Origin: JANQOZ01 sp045106555 | GTDB lineage: Bacteria; Pseudomonadota; Gammaproteobacteria; Xanthomonadales; SZUA-38 | DNA length: 64,000 nucleotides | Assembly (NCBI GenBank): GCA_045106555.1 | Contig: JBGCET010000029.1 | Location: forward strand, 62,001 to 126,000 | Direction: 5' to 3' | Shown here: in pieces, positions 1 through 6,783 of the stretch | Position numbering within the stretch: the stretch's first letter is position 1 | Layout: each line of letters opens with the position of its first letter | Position numbers and translations under genes: made by a program | The notes under the pieces: generated by a model | Told to the model about the DNA's origin: nothing | Seen by the model: the letters and a program-made list of their open reading frames with translations, nothing else | The model's database searches: none

Positions 1-933
1 TGCCAGGTCCGCCCGGGCAACATCACGCTCTAGCCACAGGGCTGCGCTGAGCATGGTGCCCATGGGGTTTGCCTTATTTTGACCTGCAATATCCGGAGCG
101 GACCCATGGATGGGTTCATATAGGCCTGGCCCGGCTGCGGACAGGGACGCAGACGGCAGTACGCCCAGTGATCCGGCAACCGCTGCAGTTTCATCGGTAA
201 GAATGTCGCCAAACATGTTTTCGGTCACCATCACGTCGAAGAAAGCCGGGTTAGTGACCAGGGTCATTGCGGCCGCATCCACCAGCATGGTGTCGAAGGT
301 GAGGTCCGCATATTCATCTTCGACAATGGCTGTGGTAACGGCGCGCCACAGTCTGGAGGTGGCCAACACGTTGGCTTTGTCGACCAGGGTTAAGTGGCCC
401 CGGCGTTGCCGCGCCAGGTCCCCCGCCAGTCGAACCACCCGTTCGATTTCATCCCGGTGATAGGTGCACAGGTCGGACGCCTCCACATCACCTTCGCTTT
501 TCTTGCCAAAATAGATGCCGCCGGTTAACTCCCGAACCACCAGCAGATCTACGCCTTCCAGTCGCTCTGGCTTCAGGGGGCTGGCGTCCGCCAGGGCGGG
601 TTCCATCCGGGTGGGTCGAAGGTTGGCAAACACTTCCATTCCCCGGCGCAGCCGGAGCAATCCCTGTTCCGGCCGCACGCTGGCAGCGGGGTCATCCCAT
701 TTGGGCCCGCCGACCGCACCCAGCAGGACGCCAGCGCTATTGATGCAGGCATCAAGGGTGGTTTTGGGTAGTGGGTCGCCGCTGGCATCAATGGCCGCGC
801 CGCCAATAAGGTGGCTGGTGATGCTCAAGTCCAGGTCTGACGATGTCGCCAGGTGTTGAATAACCTCTAGGGTGGCGTCAACCACCTCCGGGCCAATGCC
901 GTCTCCTGGTAGGGCGACCAGGTGGTGGGTCAT
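1..933 (-). CDS. leuB: 3-isopropylmalate dehydrogenase, 3' end cut off by the window
   Basis: LeuB oxidatively decarboxylates 3-isopropylmalate with NAD+, the third leucine-specific step, in the cytoplasm. Reading leftwards from ATG 933 gives 311 residues with LPGDGIGPEV at 8-17, AVGGPKWD at 73-80, then RELTGGIYFG, DKANVLATSRLWR, NMFGDILTDE and YEPIHGSAPDIAGQ, all typical of the isocitrate/isopropylmalate dehydrogenase family. The family is about 360 residues long, so only the last 45 or so are missing. The start overlaps the leuD stop as ATGA, implying translational coupling. It is the last gene of the leuA-ilvE-leuCDB operon seen here. Confidence 0.97.
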   Translation of the reverse strand, partial: MTHHLVALPGDGIGPEVVDATLEVIQHLATSSDLDLSITSHLIGGAAIDASGDPLPKTTLDACINSAGVLLGAVGGPKWDDPAASVRPEQGLLRLRRGMEVFANLRPTRMEPALADASPLKPERLEGVDLLVVRELTGGIYFGKKSEGDVEASDLCTYHRDEIERVVRLAGDLARQRRGHLTLVDKANVLATSRLWRAVTTAIVEDEYADLTFDTMLVDAAAMTLVTNPAFFDVMVTENMFGDILTDETAAVAGSLGVLPSASLSAAGPGLYEPIHGSAPDIAGQNKANPMGTMLSAALWLERDVARADLA

Positions 934-1502
934 GGATAGGACTCCTCGAAGCGGGTGATGGCGTCGTCGTTTTCCAACAGAAAGCCCAAAGCATCAAGGC
1001 CATTGAGAAAGCAGTGCTGGGCAAACCCATCAAGCGGGAAAGTCTCGGTGTGGGGGCCCGCTTTGATGCTGCAGTCCGTGACGTCGATATCCACTCGAGC
1101 GCCGGGGTTTTCCAGTAGCCATTGATGCAGCGACGCGGAAACGACGACGGGCAACAGGCCACATTTTTGTGAATTGGAGGCGAAAATATCGGCCAGCCGG
1201 CTGGAAATTACGGCCTTAAAGCCAAAGTCGCGGATGGCCCAGGGGGCGTGTTCTCGGGACGATCCACAGCCAAAATTTCGGCCACCAACCAGGACTTCTG
1301 CGGTTTTCGCCTCAGGCTGGTTCAACACAAAATCGGCCCGTGGTTGATCTTGGTCGTCAAAGCGCCAGTCCCTGAACAGCGCGTCGCCAAATCCTTGGGA
1401 AGAGGTCGTGGTAAGAAACCGTCCGGGGATAATCTGGTCGGTATCCACATTGTCCTCAGGGATCACCACGGTGGTCCCCGACAGAGTCGTAATTTTTTGC
1501 AT
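930..1502 (-). CDS. leuD: 3-isopropylmalate dehydratase small subunit
   Basis: This is the small swivelling subunit of isopropylmalate isomerase, which pairs with LeuC to convert 2- to 3-isopropylmalate. The 190-residue protein carries VDTDQIIPGRF near residue 19-29 and NFGCGSSREHAPW at 76-88, the substrate-binding loop of the aconitase C-terminal family. The length is close to the usual 200. Its ATG lies against the leuC stop (shared base 1502) and its own stop overlaps the leuB start, so leuC, leuD and leuB are packed without gaps. Confidence 0.96.
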   Translation of the reverse strand: MQKITTLSGTTVVIPEDNVDTDQIIPGRFLTTTSSQGFGDALFRDWRFDDQDQPRADFVLNQPEAKTAEVLVGGRNFGCGSSREHAPWAIRDFGFKAVISSRLADIFASNSQKCGLLPVVVSASLHQWLLENPGARVDIDVTDCSIKAGPHTETFPLDGFAQHCFLNGLDALGFLLENDDAITRFEESYP

Positions 1503-2911
1503 CAGGCTGCCTTCGGTTGGGTTGCGCGAGGGTCGGCGACGCAGCCGGCAACGGCCGCGGCCGCGGCGGCAGCTGGGCTGGCCAGGAGGGTACGGGAGCC
1601 GGGTCCCTGACGCCCTTCAAAGTTTCGATTACTGGTGCTGACCGCCAACGCGCCTTCCGGCACGATGTCGCCGTTCATGGACAAACACATTGAGCAGCCG
1701 GGCAGTCGCCATTGCGCACCAGCGTCAATAAACACCTGATGTAAGCCTTCAGCCTCAGCTTCGCGAAAGACCTGCTCTGAACCTGGAACGACCAGCATGG
1801 TGACGTCAGGATGAACCTTGCGACCCTTCAGCTGATCGGCGGCAGCGCGCAGATCACTCATGCGGGAGTTGGTGCAGCTGCCAACAAATACCACGTCAAC
1901 CTTGGTGCCGATCATCGACTGGCCTGCTGTAAGACCCATATATTCCAGGGCCTTTTCCTCGGAGGCATCGGCAGGGGCCGGAATGGATTCGGTAATGGGA
2001 ACCACCATGCCCGGGTGAGTCCCGTAAGAGATGGTCGGTGAAATGTCTGCAGCGTTCAGCTCAACTTCCTTATCGAACGTTGCCCCAGCGTCACTGCGAA
2101 GTTCTTTCCATCGCTCGACCGCTTCGTCGAAGGCGTCACCCTGGGGACTCATGGGTCGGCCACGCAAATAGTCGAAGGTGGTTTGGTCCGGCGCAATCAT
2201 GCCGGCTCTGGCGCCCGCTTCGATGCTCATATTGCACACCGTCATGCGCTGCTCCATGTCCAGCCCGGTGAAGGTGCTGCCAGCATACTCAATGACGTGG
2301 CCAGTGCCACCGCTGACGCCAATCTCTCCGATAATGTGGAGAATCAGGTCTTTCGCGGTCACGCCAGCACCCAGTTCACCGTTGACCGTAATGCGCATGG
2401 ATTTGGGTTTGCGTTGCAGCACGCACTGAGTTGCCAGAACATGACCAACCTCAGTGGCACCAATGCCAAAGGCCAGGGCGCCGAACGCGCCGTGGGTGCT
2501 GGTGTGGCTGTCGCCGCAGACGATGGTCTTACCTGGGCTAGTGGCGCCCAGTTCAGGACCAATCACATGCACAATGCCTCGATAATCGCTGTCCCAATCG
2601 TGCAGCGTGACGCCAAAATCTTTGCAGTTCTGACGCAGTGTGGCGACCTGAGTACGGGCCTGCTCGGTGACGTAAGGCCGCTTCCCATTGCGCGCCGGCA
2701 ATGTGGGGGTTGAGTGGTCGATAGTAGCCAGGGTGCGGTCTGGCCGACGCACTTCAAGACCGCGTTCGCGCAACACATCAAACCCCTGAGGTGAGGTGAC
2801 CTCATGAGTCAGATGCAGGTCGATATACAACACTCCGGGTTTTTCCGGAGACTCAGCCGTCACCTCATGGGCGGACCAGATTTTTTCAAACAGAGACTGC
2901 GGACTGGCCAT
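1502..2911 (-). CDS. leuC: 3-isopropylmalate dehydratase large subunit
   Basis: This is the iron-sulfur subunit of isopropylmalate isomerase. I start it at ATG 2911 (469 aa) because the protein then begins MASPQSLFEKIW as LeuC should, and TAAGGAGT sits just upstream; the frame is open further but that extension lies inside ilvE. The [4Fe-4S] cysteines are Cys346 (GSCTNSR), Cys406 and Cys409 (PGCSMC); GDSHTSTHG is at 133-141. The start lies inside the end of ilvE (26-bp overlap). The C-terminus has a run of seven alanines (447-453) followed by a short extension beyond the usual end, probably harmless. Confidence 0.96.
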   Translation of the reverse strand: MASPQSLFEKIWSAHEVTAESPEKPGVLYIDLHLTHEVTSPQGFDVLRERGLEVRRPDRTLATIDHSTPTLPARNGKRPYVTEQARTQVATLRQNCKDFGVTLHDWDSDYRGIVHVIGPELGATSPGKTIVCGDSHTSTHGAFGALAFGIGATEVGHVLATQCVLQRKPKSMRITVNGELGAGVTAKDLILHIIGEIGVSGGTGHVIEYAGSTFTGLDMEQRMTVCNMSIEAGARAGMIAPDQTTFDYLRGRPMSPQGDAFDEAVERWKELRSDAGATFDKEVELNAADISPTISYGTHPGMVVPITESIPAPADASEEKALEYMGLTAGQSMIGTKVDVVFVGSCTNSRMSDLRAAADQLKGRKVHPDVTMLVVPGSEQVFREAEAEGLHQVFIDAGAQWRLPGCSMCLSMNGDIVPEGALAVSTSNRNFEGRQGPGSRTLLASPAAAAAAAVAGCVADPRATQPKAA

Positions 2912-3857
2912 GAAAGGCTGACTCCTTATTTGGCAAAGTTTCGAGCCAGCCATGCTGGTCGGGGGTTTGGCCACTGAACAGGCCGAAGAACAGGTTTTGC
3001 AAACGCTCGGTGATAGGACCACGGCCCTCACTGCGCACGGGAATGCGGTCAACTGACCGCACCGGCGTAATTTCCGCCGCCGTGCCGGTGAAAAATATTT
3101 CGTCAGCGAGATACAGAATTTCTCTCGGCATATCCTGCTCGATAACCTCTATGCCCTCGGCTGCAGCCAGCTGAAATACGGTGTCACGGGTGATGCCATA
3201 GAGAATGGATGCACCGGCCGGTGGTGTGTAAATCTTTCCGTCGCGAACGACAAACAGGTTTTCGCCGGACCCTTCACTGAGCATTCCGCTGGTGCTCAGA
3301 GCAATGCCTTCGCTAAACCCGAGCCGGTGAGCCTCCTCTGCAATCAGCTGACCGGACAGATAGTTGCCGCCAGCCTTGGCCATGGCAGGCAGGGTGTTGG
3401 GCGCATAACGTTGCCAGCTGGACATGCACACATCCACGCCGTTAGCCATGGCCTCTTCCCCCAGATAAGCGCCCCACTTAACCGCGGCTACCGCTACCTC
3501 TACTGGAGTGTCTGGGGTTGGCGCCACACCGAGAGTGCCTGCACCGCGAAACACGATAGGACGAATGTAGGCCGACGGCAGTTCGTTGGATTCAACCAGT
3601 TGGCCACAGGCCCCCAACAACGTGTTTACGTCAAAGGGCACATCCATGCGGTAGATTCTGGCCGAGTCATGGAGTCGCTTCAGGTGGTCGGTAATGCGAA
3701 ATCCGCGGGGGCCGTCTGGCGTCTCGTAGACCCGTATACCCTCAAACACACTGGATCCATAGTGCAGGGCGTGGGTCATTACATGAACCTGAGCATCTGC
3801 CCAGGGCATCATGGTGCCATTGAACCAGATGAACGGTGGAGGAGTCATTTTCGGCAT
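2886..3857 (-). CDS. ilvE: branched-chain amino acid aminotransferase
   Basis: IlvE is the class IV PLP aminotransferase that makes Leu, Ile and Val from their keto acids. In 323 residues I see HYGSSVFEGIRVY at 32-44, the PLP lysine in MAKAGGNYLSG (Lys161), and LSEGSGENLF at 193-202. Length and motifs match the family closely (about 308 aa); the last 15 residues are an extension that overlaps the leuC start. It lies between leuA and leuC, 86 bp after leuA, so the last step of leucine synthesis is made from the leucine operon rather than an ilv operon. Confidence 0.95.
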   Translation of the reverse strand: MPKMTPPPFIWFNGTMMPWADAQVHVMTHALHYGSSVFEGIRVYETPDGPRGFRITDHLKRLHDSARIYRMDVPFDVNTLLGACGQLVESNELPSAYIRPIVFRGAGTLGVAPTPDTPVEVAVAAVKWGAYLGEEAMANGVDVCMSSWQRYAPNTLPAMAKAGGNYLSGQLIAEEAHRLGFSEGIALSTSGMLSEGSGENLFVVRDGKIYTPPAGASILYGITRDTVFQLAAAEGIEVIEQDMPREILYLADEIFFTGTAAEITPVRSVDRIPVRSEGRGPITERLQNLFFGLFSGQTPDQHGWLETLPNKESAFHGQSAVSV

Positions 3858-3943
3858 TGAAATATCCTGGTCGACTTATGGGTCGATGTTCGGGTCGAAT
3901 TAGTGATCGATAATCGATGGTTTATTGAGGCCTGTGGTACCGC

Positions 3944-5506
3944 TCACACCGAGTTTCGTGCCGGCGCATCCGCGTTCGGCGTGGTGTCACGGTTCACCTG
4001 ACGACTGGCAGCATTAATGATTTCCAGCAAAGCCTGGGTTGATGCGGCAATAATATCAGTACTGACGCCGGTTCCCTTAAGTTCTGTTGTTCCCCATTGC
4101 GCGCGAACCTCGGCTTCGCCTTGGGCATCTTCCCCCTGGGTGACGCTGCGCACCGCCAAACCGCTAACCCTTAGCGCCAGTCCGGTGGCGCGGATCATGG
4201 CTTTGAATGCGGCATCCAGTGGGCCGTCACCATCACTGTCTTGGGTGTGAACCTCGCCCGACTCGTGGGTCAGCGACACGCTGGCGGTTGCCAGTTGATC
4301 GCCGCTGCCACTGACCACCTTCAAGTCGCTGAGCTGCCAGGGGCCGCTGCGGGCGGCCTGGCCCGTCACCAGGGCTTCCAGATCTGCGTCGTATATGGTC
4401 TTCTTTCGATCCGCCAGGGTTTTGAAATCCTTGAAGACCCGGGTCATGTCTACGTTCTCAGTATCGAAACCCAATGCGGCAATGCGGTCGGATACCGCGT
4501 GCCGTCCACTGTGTTTGCCCAGTACCAGGTCTGATTTATTCACTCCTACGTCTTCGGGTTTCATGATTTCGTAGGTTTCGGCGTGCTCCAAGATGCCATG
4601 CTGGTGAATCCCGGCTTCGTGGGCAAAGGCGTTATCTCCAACAATGGCTTTGTTACGCGCAACAAAGGTTCCGGTGATGCCAGCGAGAAGTCGGCTGGCG
4701 GGATGCAGTTTGCGTGTATCGATATTGGTTTGTCGGCCGTAGTGGTCGCTGCGGGTTTTCAGCGCCATGACTATTTCTTCTAACGAGGCGTTGCCCGCCC
4801 GCTCGCCAATGCCGTTGATGGTGCACTCGATCTGGCCCGCACCGGCCTCGACGGCAGCCAGCGAGTTTGCCACCGCCATGCCGAGATCATTGTGACAGTG
4901 GGTGCTGATGACCGCCTGATCGATATTGGGTACCTGTTGGCGCAAATGGGTAATCAATTGGGCCATTTCGCCGGGCGTGGTGTAGCCGACGGTGTCAGGG
5001 ATATTGACGGTGGTAGCGCCCGCGGCAATTACCGCTTCTATCACCTCGACCAAATACTCAGGCTCAGTGCGAATGGCATCTTCAGCAGAAAATTCCACGT
5101 CGTCGGTCAATTCCAACGCCATTTTCACCCCGCCAATTGCCTGGGCCAGAACCTGTTCCCGGTCGAGTTTCAGCTTGTACTCACGATGAATGGGGCTGGT
5201 CGCGATAAATACGTGCAAACGCTTCTTGGCGGCCGGTTCCAGGGCCCTTGCGCTGGCTTCAATGTCGCCAGGATTGCAGCGCGCAAGAGAGCAGATAGTC
5301 GGCCCTTCAATTTCTCTCGCGATCGTACTGATGCAGTTGAAATCGCCGTCGGATGCTGCGGCAAATCCGGCTTCAATAATGTCCACTTTTAGCGCAGCAA
5401 GCATTTGAGCCATTCGCAGCTTTTGTCGTTGAGTCATGGAAAACCCAGGGCTTTGCTCGCCGTCGCGCAGCGTTGTATCAAATATTCGGACGTCGTTGGT
5501 ACTCAT
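3944..5506 (-). CDS. leuA: 2-isopropylmalate synthase
   Basis: LeuA condenses acetyl-CoA with 2-oxoisovalerate, the committed and leucine-inhibited step. The 520-aa protein has the HMGL-like barrel with DTTLRDGEQSPG at 10-21, metal-binding His203 and His205 in STHCHNDLGM, and NGIGERAGNA at 231-240. The LeuA dimer (allosteric leucine-binding) domain follows from about residue 390. Length equals the E. coli enzyme (523). It is the first structural gene of the operon; its ATG overlaps the stop of a 23-codon upstream ORF, and an attenuator lies before that. Its own Shine-Dalgarno (GAGG, about 11 nt away) is weak, so coupling to the upstream ORF is plausible. Confidence 0.97.
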   Translation of the reverse strand: MSTNDVRIFDTTLRDGEQSPGFSMTQRQKLRMAQMLAALKVDIIEAGFAAASDGDFNCISTIAREIEGPTICSLARCNPGDIEASARALEPAAKKRLHVFIATSPIHREYKLKLDREQVLAQAIGGVKMALELTDDVEFSAEDAIRTEPEYLVEVIEAVIAAGATTVNIPDTVGYTTPGEMAQLITHLRQQVPNIDQAVISTHCHNDLGMAVANSLAAVEAGAGQIECTINGIGERAGNASLEEIVMALKTRSDHYGRQTNIDTRKLHPASRLLAGITGTFVARNKAIVGDNAFAHEAGIHQHGILEHAETYEIMKPEDVGVNKSDLVLGKHSGRHAVSDRIAALGFDTENVDMTRVFKDFKTLADRKKTIYDADLEALVTGQAARSGPWQLSDLKVVSGSGDQLATASVSLTHESGEVHTQDSDGDGPLDAAFKAMIRATGLALRVSGLAVRSVTQGEDAQGEAEVRAQWGTTELKGTGVSTDIIAASTQALLEIINAASRQVNRDTTPNADAPARNSV

Positions 5507-5574
5507 GATGCAACTGCCTCACTGGTGGTGTGATGTCGGGGCGCAGTACTGCGCGATTGTAATGAATGATTCAT
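5503..5574 (-). CDS. 23-codon upstream ORF coupled to leuA
   Basis: Just after the intrinsic terminator a GGAG box (5585-5582) sits 7 nt before ATG 5574. The ORF runs 23 codons (MNHSLQSRSTAPRHH...) and ends in a TGA that overlaps the leuA ATG as ATGA. It has one Leu codon, so it is not itself a leucine-control peptide. I infer that ribosomes loading at its strong site re-initiate at leuA. It could instead be a chance ORF; the good spacing of its Shine-Dalgarno and the exact ATGA overlap argue against that. Confidence 0.55.
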   Translation of the reverse strand: MNHSLQSRSTAPRHHTTSEAVAS

Positions 5575-5588
5575 GGTTCGTCTCCAGC

Positions 5589-5621
5589 AAAAAAAAAGCC
5601 CCGCTGCTGGCGGGGCTTTTT
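5589..5621 (-). terminator. intrinsic terminator of the leu attenuator
   Basis: On the minus strand GCCCCGC (5616-5610) pairs with GCGGGGC (5604-5598) around a CAGCA loop. Five A:U pairs extend the stem at its base, and a run of nine T follows (5597-5589). It lies between the leader peptide gene and leuA, about 80 nt before the leuA start, so it would stop leu transcription when it forms. Confidence 0.9.
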
Positions 5622-5658
5622 GATCTTCGGTGTTTGTTTCTTCGCTCAAAAAGCCCCG
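5611..5658 (-). promoter_or_regulatory. antiterminator pairing of the leu attenuator
   Basis: CGGGGCTTTTTGA (5658-5646), which contains the last codons and the stop codon of the leader peptide, is perfectly complementary over 13 nt to TCAAAAAGCCCCG (5623-5611). The second segment is also the 5' arm of the terminator, so the two pairings exclude each other. A ribosome reaching the leader stop covers the first segment and lets the terminator form. A ribosome stalled upstream at Val/Leu/Ile codons leaves it free to disrupt the terminator. The complementarity is seen; the mechanism is inferred from classical leu, ilv and his attenuation. Confidence 0.75.
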
Positions 5659-5822
5659 GTACCGCTGCGCACGATAAGAAGCAGGACAAGCACCACCGCT
5701 ACACCAGCAATGAGCGGCGGGCTCAGCGCGTTGCGATCACGTTGGGGCACAGCTTTGGCCTTCATTGGCGGTCGCTGCTGGCGCTCCTGGCGCCGCGCTG
5801 TATGTCCATAGCGATAGGTCAT
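5646..5822 (-). CDS. leu operon leader peptide, Val/Leu/Ile-rich
   Basis: An ORF of up to 58 codons has a basic N-terminal half and then ten branched-chain residues among eleven (residues 41-51, VAVVLVLLLIV), followed by RSGTGAF and stop. The run ends seven codons before the stop, the spacing expected of attenuation control codons, and the stop lies inside the antiterminator segment. The start is uncertain: ATG 5822 has almost no leader, ATG 5765 would give 39 aa, and a GTG at 5750 preceded by GAAGG would give 34 aa. The hydrophobic run would also serve as a membrane helix, so a true small membrane protein is the main alternative. The pairing with the terminator favours a leader peptide. Confidence 0.7.
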   Translation of the reverse strand: MTYRYGHTARRQERQQRPPMKAKAVPQRDRNALSPPLIAGVAVVLVLLLIVRSGTGAF

Positions 5823-5828
5823 GCCCTG

Positions 5829-5857
5829 ATCGTGAAAGATGACACGCCCCCTGTCAA
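5829..5857 (-). promoter_or_regulatory. candidate sigma-70 promoter of the leu operon
   Basis: A consensus TTGACA (5857-5852) is followed after 17 nt by CACGAT (5834-5829), a poor -10 (3 of 6). Transcription would begin about 5822, giving a leader of roughly 230 nt before the terminator. It lies in the gap after the 68-aa gene, the only non-coding place for a leu promoter. Confidence 0.45.
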
Positions 5858-5902
5858 CCCCGCACCGGTAATTTTCTGACGATGTTAATCATTGGCGAGG
5901 TG

Positions 5903-6109
5903 TTAGTACTCTTTCAGGGCTTTGATTAACAAATCCCGCTCAAGGGTTGCGGTAGCGCGATCGGGAAACTTCAGCAGGAGTTTTGCGTTGCCGACAAGTT
6001 GCACATTGAATTGAGCTCCTTCGCCATTTTTTGCTTCGAAAACACGCGTGACGTGGACGATCTTGTCCAGCACCACGGCGTAGCCTTTGACTTCATGAAT
6101 TCTGGCCAC
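5903..6109 (-). CDS. hypothetical small protein, 68 aa
   Basis: I do not recognise a named family. The 68-residue product starts at GTG 6109 with AAGGA seven bases upstream, nine bases after the DUF4389 gene stop, so the two are very likely co-transcribed. It has no signal peptide or membrane segment. The sequence alternates beta-like stretches (GYAVVLDKIVHVTRVF, FNVQLVGNAKLLLKF) and ends in a short helix, suggesting a small soluble beta-rich fold. It is cytoplasmic by appearance; function unknown. Confidence 0.75.
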   Translation of the reverse strand: MARIHEVKGYAVVLDKIVHVTRVFEAKNGEGAQFNVQLVGNAKLLLKFPDRATATLERDLLIKALKEY

Positions 6110-6118
6110 AATAGGTCC

Positions 6119-6676
6119 TTACGTTTCTGAGCCCGCATTCTGGGGCATAGTCTGATTGGAGGTAGTGTCTTCCGACCCTGTGTCAGCATCGGCGGTCGCT
6201 TCGTTTTTACTGCCAGATTGGACCCGACTCCGAGTCTTTTTCTTACGTGAGGCTGCCTTTTTCTTCGCGGTTTTCTTGCCGGACGGCGCGGGTTTTCGAT
6301 TAGCCGAAGGTTCAGAGGTCTTTGAATCATTATCGGGGGCATTCCCTGCCAGGGGGCTGCTACTACCGAGAGGCTCGCCAAACGGGAACGGTGCCTCGTC
6401 GCTGTCCAGCGTGGCGTAGGCAATAATCTGGCGTTGATATCGAGCTAACTGCTGCGCAAAACCCACCACGGACCGATTGGGGTTGCCGGTCGCCACCAAC
6501 ATCACCAGATTGATGATGACGGCCAGCCCCAACAACCAAAGGGAAAGCCAGAAAATGACGCCGTACACCAGGGTTGTTAACACCCGTAGCCAAATATCGG
6601 TGTTCGCCCAGGGCGGCTCAGTGGGCTGGGCTTCGGGGGAGGCCGTTTGAGAGTCTGAGGAATCAGTTTGGGGCAT
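6119..6676 (-). CDS. DUF4389 domain membrane protein
   Basis: The 185-aa product has an acidic N-terminus, then a hydrophobic block at about 29-62 (LRVLTTLVYGVIFWLSLWLL and on) followed by NPNRSVVGFAQQLARYQRQI, the pattern of the DUF4389 family of inner-membrane proteins. From about residue 125 the tail becomes lysine-rich (KKTAKKKAASRKKKTR) and then acidic to the end, a low-complexity cytoplasmic extension that the core family lacks. It is followed at once by the 68-aa gene. Its promoter must lie in the 107-bp gap shared with the divergent lipoprotein gene. Function of the family is not known. Confidence 0.8.
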   Translation of the reverse strand: MPQTDSSDSQTASPEAQPTEPPWANTDIWLRVLTTLVYGVIFWLSLWLLGLAVIINLVMLVATGNPNRSVVGFAQQLARYQRQIIAYATLDSDEAPFPFGEPLGSSSPLAGNAPDNDSKTSEPSANRKPAPSGKKTAKKKAASRKKKTRSRVQSGSKNEATADADTGSEDTTSNQTMPQNAGSET

Positions 6677-6783
6677 CGATCATCTCCTGACAGTGGCATT
6701 ATGTATAAAATCCCGATAGGCATTCAGGCTCAATTCACAAAGGGGCTATATACTGACTGCGTTAAGTACCCGGAGACCGTACC

